Part shown: piece by piece, positions 16,688 to 25,518 of the stretch
How the letters are laid out: the number at the start of each line of letters is the position of its first letter
Numbering within the stretch: the first letter of the stretch is position 1
Origin: Mesorhizobium sp. ES1-1
GTDB lineage: Bacteria > Pseudomonadota > Alphaproteobacteria > Rhizobiales > Rhizobiaceae
Direction of reading: 5' to 3'
Assembly (NCBI RefSeq): GCF_020164785.1
Contig: NZ_JAIUGX010000010.1
Span: 124,001-188,000 of the forward strand
Length of the DNA: 64,000 nucleotides
Program-made: the position numbers and the translations under genes
Notes under the pieces: generated by a model
What the model was told of the DNA's origin: nothing
Databases searched by the model: none
Seen by the model: only the letters and a program-made list of their open reading frames with translations

Positions 16688-18148
16688 TTACGCGCGCCCG
16701 GACATCGAAGCCAATCGACGCTTGCCTGAACGAGCCTGGTGATCGGACCGCTCTAACGCGGCAACAACGGCGCGATTGTCTTTGACGGGTAAGCGTCGGC
16801 TCGCCAGAATGACAGCAAGCGGAATATAGAAAACGATGCCTGGGTCAGGGCTGCCGCTTGCCAGCGATCCAGCCACGAGTGACGACAATGCGCAGGCGCG
16901 GGAGCTCGAGGCTATGGCGTCCACCTCCGCGTCGACAAAGCTGCTGCCCTTCAGTCCTCGCATGAGCATCGCCAGCAGGACCGTCATGATGACGGTGCCG
17001 AACAATCCCAACTGAGAAAGAAGGGCTATCGGCCAACTTGATGCTCGAGAGCTGCCCAGGCCGACTCCCAACCCCCCTGTGTCGAAGAAGGACTGCAGGC
17101 TCTTGTAGTTCCAGTAACTGCGCTCCTGGCCGGAGGTCGACGTGACCTTGTTTACGAGTGTGTTGTCGACAAGCTGCGCCACCGGATCGAGGAAGTGAGG
17201 ATAGAACAAGATGACGGCCATACAAAGGAGCAGCAGGGGCATCAGAAGCGTCAAAAGCAACGCCTCCTCGGACCTTAGCCGACCTGAGGCGAGCGACCTT
17301 GCAATGGATAAGACTACCGGCAAGCTGATGATCGCAAGGCCGACATAGGCGGTCGACGACGTCGAGAGCAACAGGAGGCAGAACAATAACGCTCCCAGGC
17401 CGAGTGCAAACTTTGATCCCGTCTTTGTCCAATAGGTGTAGGTGAACGCAAGGCCCGACAGGGACACGCCGCCGAACGCCGAAGCTTCTGAAAATGCCCC
17501 CGCGATGCGAAAGAACCCTGCTTCTGTAACGTCCGTCAACATGGAGTAGTTGGCGGTACGGATCGGGGCGAGGACGTCGCCGGCGCCTGCAAGTTTCCCC
17601 AACAGATCCAGCATGCCCATCGACACGTGTAGGATGAACCACAAGAAGTAGCCGCGTTTGATGTCCGTTAACGTACCTTCACGCTGAACCAGCACGCAGA
17701 CCGCCAGAAAGGTAAGTCCAGCAAGCACGAAATACCCGGTCTGCGAGATGTTGGCCGATACCGGCGCTAACGCCGCTTCGTAGACACCTCTGCCGGTTCG
17801 AGAAGCAACAAAGGCACTTGTCTGCCCCTCAAAAAGCCTCGGAAACAGCAGTGCGCCCAGAGTCACATAGATCATGAGCGCGCTCACGATCCATGTTGCA
17901 CCAATATGGCTGAAGGCTATCCCAATTTGGCGCCATATGCCACGCCGAGCCAACGCCGTCCCGATCAGCAGTATGTTGAAAAACGTGAAGATCAGCGGAG
18001 ATGACCCGCCAAGGGAGCCTATGGTGCCAATCGCGGTCGCGCCGAAAGCCAACGAGGCAATAAGAGCGGTGATGATCGACCAGCGCATGTAGGCCACGAC
18101 TGCCAGGATCCCACAGCATATCAATAAGCCTACGACGGAGATTTGCAC
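16688..18148 (-). CDS. O-antigen polymerase/ligase-like membrane protein
   Basis: The 486-aa product is almost wholly hydrophobic, with about ten to twelve predicted membrane helices. A larger polar loop lies between helices near residues 320-370 (HFLDPVAQLVDNTL through SYWNYKSLQSFF). This layout fits Wzy/ExoQ polymerases, which join lipid-linked repeat units in the periplasm. No sharp sequence motif exists for the family, so the call rests on topology and its place between ExoF-like and ExoY-like genes. The C-terminal 30 residues are basic. Confidence 0.68.
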   Translation of the reverse strand: MQISVVGLLICCGILAVVAYMRWSIITALIASLAFGATAIGTIGSLGGSSPLIFTFFNILLIGTALARRGIWRQIGIAFSHIGATWIVSALMIYVTLGALLFPRLFEGQTSAFVASRTGRGVYEAALAPVSANISQTGYFVLAGLTFLAVCVLVQREGTLTDIKRGYFLWFILHVSMGMLDLLGKLAGAGDVLAPIRTANYSMLTDVTEAGFFRIAGAFSEASAFGGVSLSGLAFTYTYWTKTGSKFALGLGALLFCLLLLSTSSTAYVGLAIISLPVVLSIARSLASGRLRSEEALLLTLLMPLLLLCMAVILFYPHFLDPVAQLVDNTLVNKVTSTSGQERSYWNYKSLQSFFDTGGLGVGLGSSRASSWPIALLSQLGLFGTVIMTVLLAMLMRGLKGSSFVDAEVDAIASSSRACALSSLVAGSLASGSPDPGIVFYIPLAVILASRRLPVKDNRAVVAALERSDHQARSGKRRLASMSGRA

Positions 18149-18280
18149 TCAACTTCTCCAATGCCCGGCGTGCGACGCGCAGCCGCTTGGATAAATCATC
18201 GGCTTCACACGAAGGGTGGACTCTGATTTCCTGCGACCCCTGATCATATCGACCGTGCCAAGCCGACCTGGGGGATCGCC

Positions 18281-18517
18281 GTGTTATTTGCCTTCGTCGG
18301 CGTCGCAATCGTCTCCCTGCTAGTTGGGCTGACGTTGCGCGCGCCGGCTCTTATTGTGGTTACGCTTGTGGTGATCCTCGTGAGCATCATTGCCGGCAGT
18401 GTTCTCCAGCTTTCGCTTCGAACCACGGTAGGTTCGACTTTATGCCTCGTTCTCGTCACGCAGGTTTTCTATTTGATCGGCCTCGCGATCGGACTGCTGC
18501 GCCACCGTGCCCGGTAA
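18281..18517 (+). CDS. Small membrane protein, function unknown
   Basis: This 78-aa protein consists of two or three hydrophobic helices with a short basic tail (RHRAR). The start is GTG 18281, supported by a GGGGGA Shine-Dalgarno about 6 nt upstream. It lies alone on the plus strand between two minus-strand exopolysaccharide genes (polymerase-like and ExoY-like). I do not recognise a family. Being membrane-bound in this position suggests a link to exopolysaccharide export. Confidence 0.6.
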   Translation: MLFAFVGVAIVSLLVGLTLRAPALIVVTLVVILVSIIAGSVLQLSLRTTVGSTLCLVLVTQVFYLIGLAIGLLRHRAR

Positions 18518-18555
18518 GGGGTCGCGACGCATTGTAGCGGTTGCAGCGATGCCAC

Positions 18556-19407
18556 CTAGGATGTCTGATCAAATCGCAAAACCGCGGGTATCGTCTTTGC
18601 GAGGATTGTGAGGTCGCGCGCGAATGACCATGTCTGGATATACAGTGTGTCCATCGAGACACGGTGCGAATATTCGGCAAGGTTTCTGCCGCTAATCTGC
18701 CAAAGGCCGGTCAGGCCTGGCCGTGCCCTCAGATATTCCAGCGATGCGGCTCCGTAACGTTCCAGTTCATCGGCCACGACAGGTCGCGGACCAACGCAGC
18801 TCATGTCGCCACGCACAATATTGAACAGCTGCGGTAGCTCATCCAAGCTCGACTTTCGCAGCATCTTGCCAAAAAACAGCACACGTGGATCGCACTTCAG
18901 CTTCTGGGTCGTCCGCCACTCTTGAGCGGCGTGGGGATCCGAGCTCAAATGTCGTTCCAGCACCTCCGCGGCATTCGGCACCATAGTGCGGAACTTGTAG
19001 CAATCGAAGGCCGCCCCGTTGAACCCGATCCGGCGGTGAACGAATAGCACCGGGCCGCCCGTCGTTAATTTTATCACGATGGGGATCAATATCAGAAGGG
19101 GGCTGACCAGAACGAGCGCCATCGAGGCGACCAGCAGATCCAGAAATCGTTTTGCACGACCCCCGATTGGTTGCAGGCATTGGTTGGGCGAGTTGTCGTT
19201 GGCAATTGCCGAAGACATGTCGACCCCAGTGCGGATGGCGTTGAGAGCTTGGCTCGCGCTGATTTCGGGTGAAGAGACCGCATGTGCATTCAGCTTGGCG
19301 AGACTGGCGGCCGGCAGGGCAAACAATGTTGCGGGTGCGGCTCGCCCCCCAACCGACGTGCCCTGGAGCCCAAGTTGCTGCAGACTGCTTTCAAGTAGGT
19401 CGTGCAT
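18556..19407 (-). CDS. Initiating sugar transferase, ExoY-like
   Basis: The 283-aa protein is a polyprenyl-phosphate sugar-1-phosphate transferase that starts repeat-unit synthesis on the undecaprenyl carrier. A single membrane helix (about residues 95-120) precedes the signature KFRTMVPNA, then RKSSLDELPQLFNIVRGDMS, GPRPV and ARPGLTGLWQISGR. All are diagnostic of the bacterial sugar transferase domain. About 80 residues of unconserved N-terminus precede it. The frame is open to a TTG at 19446, but ATG 19407 has GGAGAG upstream. The sugar (galactose or glucose in known relatives) cannot be told from sequence. Confidence 0.9.
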   Translation of the reverse strand: MHDLLESSLQQLGLQGTSVGGRAAPATLFALPAASLAKLNAHAVSSPEISASQALNAIRTGVDMSSAIANDNSPNQCLQPIGGRAKRFLDLLVASMALVLVSPLLILIPIVIKLTTGGPVLFVHRRIGFNGAAFDCYKFRTMVPNAAEVLERHLSSDPHAAQEWRTTQKLKCDPRVLFFGKMLRKSSLDELPQLFNIVRGDMSCVGPRPVVADELERYGAASLEYLRARPGLTGLWQISGRNLAEYSHRVSMDTLYIQTWSFARDLTILAKTIPAVLRFDQTS

Positions 19408-19845
19408 TAGCAACAACTCTCCACTGTCATCTCGGCATATTCGCAACGGCGCGTGGCGGTCAGCAAGCAGCGAAAAGGGAGTAGTCGGCGATTACCAGTT
19501 TCACCGGACTACGCCAAAGTTGCTAGGGAACGCCCTCACGTCCCACCCCCAAAATATGCTCGCCGTCAATGTTCATCGGCGATAAGGCGCCGGCGACACA
19601 AGTATGGAGCACGTCTTACCGCCGCCCGCCCGGCATGCCCGGGGCAGCAGGCGGGCCGATCTCCGGCGCTTCGGTTAGATTGTCTGCATGGCGCAACAAA
19701 CGTGGCGATAGCGTGCAACCCGGCGCCGCCGATGCCTGTGACGGGTGTTGCAAGGCGCCAAAGGATTCAGCGACAGATTGCCCGGCTAAACCGGATCGAT
19801 GGCGGTTCTCAACCCCGAGGCTGCAGACGCCGTACGATGCATTTC
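19408..19845 (-). other. Gene-free stretch between exoY-like and exoP-like genes
   Basis: About 440 bases separate the exoY-like start from the end of the co-polymerase gene. Open frames here show no coding character that I recognise. It should hold the promoter of the exoY-like gene. I see no clear repeat or terminator. Confidence 0.4.
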
Positions 19846-21720
19846 TCAGCGTGGAGCCTGGGCCGCGAGCTTGCGGTGGCCGCTTGTCGACATTGAACGG
19901 ACTTTGGTCATTACCACGCCCAGCACGGTTGAATTGTTGTTCTTGAGGGTCGCCGTCAGCTCCGCGAGCTGGTCCATGGAGGTTACACCCCACTGCGCCA
20001 CAACGACCACACCATCAAGAGCCGGGCAGATTGAAAGCGCATCGGACCCCGAAGTAAAAGGCGGAAGGTCGACGATAATCATTTTAGAGAGGCCGACTTC
20101 CTTCAGAACCTTCTCCAAATTCTTGGCAAGAACGATTTTCCCTACGCCGGTATCGGAGCCTTTCATGCAATAATATCCAGTTTGCTCAACAAACTGGATC
20201 TTCCTTACGTGATCTTTTGCATCGACGGATTCCTGCTCGAATACATCGAAATTGTGGGTTTGAAGCAAATCGTTGGCCAAGGCGGAATTGTTATCGACGT
20301 TAATGACCAAAGTCTGGATGCCGGATGCCGCATAAAGCGCCGCCAGATTGCTGACGACGGTAGCCTTTCCGTCTCCGGGTGACACCGAGGTGATGCCGAT
20401 CCGGGCCTGATTGGGCGCCCGTGCGACATTGATCGACAGCTTGGCACCTTTCAAGCTGGCCGTAAAAGCGGATCTGGGGTCCTTGAGCACCTCGTCGAGG
20501 CGACCAAAACCACTTCGCTTGAAACGAACGTACGGCAGCTCTCCAATACACGCCAAGCCCAGTTCCCGGCCGATTTGCTGCGCAGACCGCACGCTGCGAT
20601 CAAGGCTTCGTCGCGCAACGGCAAACCCTATGCCGGCCACCAGTCCGGCGAGGCCCCCGAAGGCAATGATCAGTTTTTTGCGAGGCCAGCTTTCCACCTT
20701 TGGGCTGGTCGCAGACGTGATTACCCTGGCATTCGCGATCAGATATGGCTGCTGGTCAACGGAATTTGTATATGCAGCAAGCAGACTCTCATACATCTTG
20801 CGATAAGTGTCCGCGGTGACTTCCAGCTGCTCCAAGGTAGTCTGGCGTTCGCCACCAGAGCCGCCATCCCCGCCGCCAGCTGCCGTTTCGACTTGATCAA
20901 TGCTATAGTCATGCTTTGCGCGAAACTCCTGGGCGAGCCGGGTCGCCTCGTTCATCTGGTTGCCTACCTCCTGCATCCGCTTCTCCAACCAGGCGATGCC
21001 TTCTCCAGCTGCAAGCGTTGTCGTTTGCACCTGCTCGCGCACGAATGCATCCGCCGTCGCATTTGCAATGCGTGCCGCCAAATCGGGCTCCAGGGACTGG
21101 AAGGTGATATCGATCGCGTAGGAGACACCGACACGCTGCACCACCAGACCATCATCGAACACCTCAACCGCGACGCGCTCGCGCTCCGAATCCGGTTGAG
21201 GAGCTTCTGGTTGTTTGTCGTCTGACCACGGAAGCATCCGATCCAACAGATTCGCCAACGCGGCGTAGCCACCGTGATTGCGCAGCGACGCGCCGTAAAC
21301 GAGGCTGGCCCAAGCCCTTCGAATCCTCGCCCCGATCCCAGGCCCATGCATGTCCCTGAAGCTTGGATCGTTCATAAGCCCAAGGTCATCGATTACCATC
21401 ATCGCGATCTTCTGGGAGCGCAGGACTGCGAGCTGGCTCTCGACCTGGGCGGTGTCTAGAGACAGGTTCACTTCGGCGGGCTGTTGCTGCTGAACGCCGC
21501 GGGGAATCTTCGGCTCGATCAGAATTTGCGTTCGCGCCGCATATATTGGGTCAGAGGTGACGACATAGAACGTCGACAGCAATATACCAGCAGCACAAAA
21601 CGCAGATATGGAAGATATATACTGCCTGACGAAGTAGAGTACGTCATGGAGGCTGATAAGTTCTTGTGATGCCTCTCGCCATGATCTCTCATTCATCGCC
21701 GCCAGAGACCGGTGTAGCAT
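19846..21720 (-). CDS. Polysaccharide co-polymerase with degenerate tyrosine-kinase domain, ExoP/Wzz-like
   Basis: The 624-aa inner-membrane protein sets chain length and drives export. An N-terminal Wzz part has a helix near residues 38-54 and a second helix at about 342-362. A large periplasmic coiled-coil region lies between them. The C-terminal part (about 390-624) has the fold of bacterial tyrosine kinases but a damaged active site. The Walker A is SPGDGKATV, with Ala where Ser or Thr is normal. Walker A' is LVINVDNN instead of an LLIDxD-type motif. Walker B (MIIVDLPP) is kept. The tail ends KLAAQAPR with no tyrosine cluster. Kinase activity is therefore doubtful, and the domain may be structural. 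Confidence 0.86.
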   Translation of the reverse strand: MLHRSLAAMNERSWREASQELISLHDVLYFVRQYISSISAFCAAGILLSTFYVVTSDPIYAARTQILIEPKIPRGVQQQQPAEVNLSLDTAQVESQLAVLRSQKIAMMVIDDLGLMNDPSFRDMHGPGIGARIRRAWASLVYGASLRNHGGYAALANLLDRMLPWSDDKQPEAPQPDSERERVAVEVFDDGLVVQRVGVSYAIDITFQSLEPDLAARIANATADAFVREQVQTTTLAAGEGIAWLEKRMQEVGNQMNEATRLAQEFRAKHDYSIDQVETAAGGGDGGSGGERQTTLEQLEVTADTYRKMYESLLAAYTNSVDQQPYLIANARVITSATSPKVESWPRKKLIIAFGGLAGLVAGIGFAVARRSLDRSVRSAQQIGRELGLACIGELPYVRFKRSGFGRLDEVLKDPRSAFTASLKGAKLSINVARAPNQARIGITSVSPGDGKATVVSNLAALYAASGIQTLVINVDNNSALANDLLQTHNFDVFEQESVDAKDHVRKIQFVEQTGYYCMKGSDTGVGKIVLAKNLEKVLKEVGLSKMIIVDLPPFTSGSDALSICPALDGVVVVAQWGVTSMDQLAELTATLKNNNSTVLGVVMTKVRSMSTSGHRKLAAQAPR

Positions 21721-21867
21721 ACTTGAAATCCCTAGTTACGATGGGAAACGTCAGAAGTTAAGAGATGGGCCGTCGCCCCGGCTTTGAAACTGCGTTCAAA
21801 TGTCGTTCAATTCCGCTTTGCTTCCAATTGGTGGCTCATCTCAGCTCGTCTGGATTAGGCGGCGCCG

Positions 21868-24192
21868 CTAAGCCGAATCCCGAAGAGCCTGATCGAACAT
21901 GTCTGGATCCAATTTGGGCCGTGACGCGTAAGGCGATGCGGATATCGGCCGGACAATCGCCCCTTCGGTGTTATCCAGATACTGCATCAAGGCTGTCACT
22001 AGGTGGTAGAATATGCTGGCAGGTGTTTCGGTGGCACGGGCCCTGCCCTTCTCGTCGATCCTGTCGATCCACAGCCCAAGGGGGGCGGGGTCTATATGCC
22101 AGCGAAACAGGCGTCCGACGCGAGTTTCTATCTCCGGTTTCAGGTCTGGTCCGCCGGTTCCATCGAGTGCGATCGCGGCCTTGATCGCCTCCGACTGAGG
22201 CCAGCTGCGCGATATCAGGTCCAGCGGCAAAGCAGATCGCGACACGGCACCATAGGCCAGTCCCGTCGATCGATTGAGCCCATTGGCTATGGCGGAAGCA
22301 TAGAGCTTTCTTGCATAGGGCATGAGATCAGTCTGCCCGCTCTTGGTCGCGAACTCGACAAGGAGTGAGGCCCATTCGAAATGGTGCCCGGGCTCAGTCC
22401 ATTGGCCCTGCTCACCCGCAGCCGGCTTCCATTCGTCGTCGAAATACTCGCCGAGGGTCCAGCTGTCAGCATCGAAGAAATGCGTTCGGAAGAGATCGAC
22501 GATGCGAGCGGCATGGCGAAGGTAGCTGCGCTGCCCAGTAGCCGTATGCCATGCCAAAAAAGCTTCCAGCAAATGCATGTGAGGATTGCTGCGGCGTAGC
22601 CCAGCTCCGCTCGATGTTTCGAGGAACCCGTTTAAACGGCCATCTTCGAGATGCGCGGCGACGAAGGCCATGGTTTCTTCGCCCAGCCTGAGCGCATCCG
22701 GGTTTTCTGCTTGGTGGGCGTATGCCAGGGCCAGAAGAACACAGGCATGATCGTAAGCATCCTCGCACGCATCGGCGACGGCCCCGTCGACATTGAGTGT
22801 ACGTGCCCATCCGCCTCGACTGGTTCGTCCACTCTTCATGAACTCGATGCCATGGGCGATGATTTGGTCGGCGGGCCCGTCCCATCCGCGCAGCTTGGCG
22901 ACCGAAAATGCATAAACCTGCCGCGCCATAGTTCGCATGCGCTTTGGCTTGGCAAGCGGCTTGCCGTCCAGCGATAAAGCCTCGTGGAATCCGCCGTAGC
23001 GTTCGTCAACGCCCACGGACGACCACAGCGGCAGCGTCTCATTGAAAAGCCAGTGCGCGACACGCTCGCGCCAAGCACCCGGCAGCAGCCCATGACTGTG
23101 GGAAGGCGTGAACTTGGTTTCGAGGCGGCCCCATTTCTCAAGCCGCTCGACAACGCGCTTTACATTCTGGCTTTCGGCCACAGGGGCCACAAAGGTCGCG
23201 TCGGCTGTCGAGACAACGGCAACGTTCTTCAACCCGATTGCCGACAGCAACCTGCCGCGGCTGCGGAGATAGGAGTTCTCGCAATCTATGGCGACGACAT
23301 CGCCGATTACCACATTGCCATTATCATCGGTCACGCTTGAATCGAGCAATGACTGCCAAGAGCCAAGGTCACTCCAACTGAAGCTTGCCGGTACCAAGGC
23401 GATATTGTTGGCATTCTCCATGATGGCGTAGTCTATGGAGATCGCCGGGATCGCCCCGTAGAGATCGAGCGGCAGATAAGTGCCAGACACGTTTGTCGTC
23501 GCCGCGTCCAGGGCTTTTTCAGCACGGCTCCAAATGTCTGGACAATGGCGAACAAAAGCGTCGCGCATGGTGCTCGCGCGGAACAGAAAGATGCCCGTGT
23601 TCCAGAAAAATGAATCGGTGCCGATGTACCTCGTTGCAACCTCGAACTCGGGTTTCTCGATGAAGCGAACCACATTGCGGATGTCGGTTTCAGCCGCCGG
23701 CGCTCCGGCCTCGATATAGCCATATCCTGTCTCAGGGCGACTTGGACGCAGGCCAAACACAACAATACTGCCTTGCTCCGCAGCAGGCACGCCTTTCTCG
23801 ATTGTCTCCCAGAACTCCAGGTTGGTGGAGATCGCATGATCGGAAGGCACGACGAGAACAATCCCATCACCGTGGCGAGCAATTGTGTGCAGCGCCGCGG
23901 TGGCAACCGCAGCTGCGGTGTTGCGTCCGACCGGCTCGAAGACAGCACATCCACCGGAAAGGTCAATTCCGGCAAGGTCAGACCGGACCTTGTCTGCGTT
24001 CCGCTCCGATGCGATCAGATGGATCGGCGTCTCACCGTTGCAGCGGCTCTTCAGCCGCCTGACGGTTTGGGTCAGCATTGACCCATCGCCAGCGAAATCA
24101 TGGAACTGCTTCGGGTTGTCCTCCCGAGACAGCGGCCACAGCCGGGAACCGACCCCGCCGCTCAACACAAAACAGGAAACTCGACCAGTCAT
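21868..24192 (-). CDS. Fusion of mannose-1-phosphate guanylyltransferase and AGE-type sugar isomerase
   Basis: This 774-aa protein joins two steps to GDP-mannose. The N-terminal half (about 1-345) is a mannose-1-phosphate guanylyltransferase with LSGGVGSRLWPLSRE, VPSDHAI and RFIEKPEFEVA. The C-terminal half (about 375-760) is an alpha/alpha-barrel of the N-acylglucosamine 2-epimerase/mannose-6-phosphate isomerase (AGE) superfamily, with YGGFHEALS, RQVYAFSVAK, NPHMHLLEAFLAW and PGHHFEWA. Classical bifunctional enzymes (AlgA, XanB) use a cupin-type PMI instead. The frame extends to 24348, but ATG 24192 directly precedes the conserved start. It would supply mannose or a derived GDP-sugar to the cluster. 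Confidence 0.88.
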   Translation of the reverse strand: MTGRVSCFVLSGGVGSRLWPLSREDNPKQFHDFAGDGSMLTQTVRRLKSRCNGETPIHLIASERNADKVRSDLAGIDLSGGCAVFEPVGRNTAAAVATAALHTIARHGDGIVLVVPSDHAISTNLEFWETIEKGVPAAEQGSIVVFGLRPSRPETGYGYIEAGAPAAETDIRNVVRFIEKPEFEVATRYIGTDSFFWNTGIFLFRASTMRDAFVRHCPDIWSRAEKALDAATTNVSGTYLPLDLYGAIPAISIDYAIMENANNIALVPASFSWSDLGSWQSLLDSSVTDDNGNVVIGDVVAIDCENSYLRSRGRLLSAIGLKNVAVVSTADATFVAPVAESQNVKRVVERLEKWGRLETKFTPSHSHGLLPGAWRERVAHWLFNETLPLWSSVGVDERYGGFHEALSLDGKPLAKPKRMRTMARQVYAFSVAKLRGWDGPADQIIAHGIEFMKSGRTSRGGWARTLNVDGAVADACEDAYDHACVLLALAYAHQAENPDALRLGEETMAFVAAHLEDGRLNGFLETSSGAGLRRSNPHMHLLEAFLAWHTATGQRSYLRHAARIVDLFRTHFFDADSWTLGEYFDDEWKPAAGEQGQWTEPGHHFEWASLLVEFATKSGQTDLMPYARKLYASAIANGLNRSTGLAYGAVSRSALPLDLISRSWPQSEAIKAAIALDGTGGPDLKPEIETRVGRLFRWHIDPAPLGLWIDRIDEKGRARATETPASIFYHLVTALMQYLDNTEGAIVRPISASPYASRPKLDPDMFDQALRDSA

Positions 24193-24384
24193 CACACTTT
24201 CAACCGCCAGACGCGCACATATTGCCAAGAAACACCCTCTTGAGAAGCGCGGCGGCCGGAACCGCAGCAGGTCTCGGGGACTTGGACGTGGAATTACAAT
24301 TGAACTAGACCAGCGTAGTTCATGAGAGATCGTTGGAAATTCTTGCAATCACAAGGATGCAGGCATCCACACGCCAAAGACTCT

Positions 24385-25155
24385 TCAGCTCGCTCGTGTT
24401 GAATGGCTTGCGCCGGGAAACATCTCGTTTAGCTTGTAGACGACCTCAGTCCTGTTGGTTGCCTTCAACTTTTTCATGATATTACGGATATGCACTTTGA
24501 CCGTACTTTCTCGGAGGTTCAGCTCGTGGGCGATTATCTTGTTCGCCTTTCCGCGTCTGAGGGCTTGGACGACCTCCTCCTGCCGCTCGGTAAACACGCT
24601 CGCCATTGGTCTTGGCATTTCCACATCAGCGTCAATGGTCGTATGCAGCCCCATAAGGCTGCTTGCGGGAACAAATGTTCCGCCAGCGATGACGAAGTTT
24701 ATGGCTTCCACACAGATTTCGAAGCGGAGCGATGACGGGATATACGCTTTTGCCCCATAGTTCAGGGCTTTGAGTATCTGCTCCAACTCGTCAGAGTCAG
24801 CTAAGATGACAATTGGCGCGGGCTGAGCTTTCCTGACGAGATCAGCTATCGCCTCGCCTGTCTTTGCATCACTCACCTTCCGACTTCCCAGGTTCAGCAG
24901 AACTGCCGAAGCTGACGGTACATTCTCGCACAGCTGCCAATCCTCGATTGAGCCGAATGACACGATGTCTTTCCCGACCCGGTAGGCGGTCAGGCACTGT
25001 GCCAGACATTGCCGGTCAAGCACGCGTTCATCGAGAAGAACCAGGCATGTTTCAGCGGTTGCCTGTCCGTTGAGACGTATTGCACCCCCGCCCTTCTGAC
25101 TGACGAGTTCAAGTCCGAGGATCGGTTTGCTATCCGTTTGAATTGCCGCAATCAT
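24385..25155 (-). CDS. LuxR/NarL-type regulator with receiver-like domain lacking the phospho-Asp
   Basis: The 256-aa protein ends in a GerE/LuxR helix-turn-helix (about residues 185-245: FTERQEEVVQALRRGKANK, then NLRESTVKVHIRNIMKKL). The preceding segment resembles a receiver fold, but where the phospho-acceptor Asp is expected the sequence reads VLLNLG, so phosphorylation control is unlikely. Start ATG 25155 has AGGGGTG upstream; the frame extends further to 25218 without a Shine-Dalgarno. It lies just beyond the polysaccharide cluster, which makes a role in regulating exopolysaccharide plausible but unproven. Confidence 0.82.
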   Translation of the reverse strand: MIAAIQTDSKPILGLELVSQKGGGAIRLNGQATAETCLVLLDERVLDRQCLAQCLTAYRVGKDIVSFGSIEDWQLCENVPSASAVLLNLGSRKVSDAKTGEAIADLVRKAQPAPIVILADSDELEQILKALNYGAKAYIPSSLRFEICVEAINFVIAGGTFVPASSLMGLHTTIDADVEMPRPMASVFTERQEEVVQALRRGKANKIIAHELNLRESTVKVHIRNIMKKLKATNRTEVVYKLNEMFPGASHSTRAS

Positions 25156-25518
25156 GCCACTCACCCCTAAAACATTACCCAGGTTCGAGACCGGCACGAG
25201 ACGGGGATTTCGGGACAAGCGAAAAGCTGCGAACGATTTTCTGTCCGCGCCGAAGTCTGGACGACTGTGAGTTCCTAGGCCCCCGCCGCAGTCACAGGTC
25301 TAATTCATTCAGACTATCAGCCCAACTGCACGCTTTCACTAACGTAAGTTAATAAAATGTAAAAAACGGAGATAAATTTAGTTCGACCCGAATGGTCGAT
25401 ACTCTCCATTTGCGCAACCCAGCCAAGCCTCTTGTTATCGGGCGCAAATCTGGTCGCGTGCTCGGTCGAAGCGACCGGCCGTTCATGGGACTGTATTAGG
25501 TGTCGATGCGGCGCAGCG
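25156..25518 (-). other. Gene-free, AT-rich regulatory gap
   Basis: This 363-base gap separates the LuxR-type gene from the Crp/Fnr gene, both on the minus strand. It carries the LuxR-type gene's promoter. An AT-rich block at about 25335-25380 holds the 12-base element TAACGTAAGTTA (25340-25351) with TAAC/GTTA arms. I see no gene. Confidence 0.4.

Noticed and set aside
22003..24325. Several plus-strand frames opposite the guanylyltransferase fusion
   Set aside because: They are antisense shadows of a gene with strong conserved motifs.
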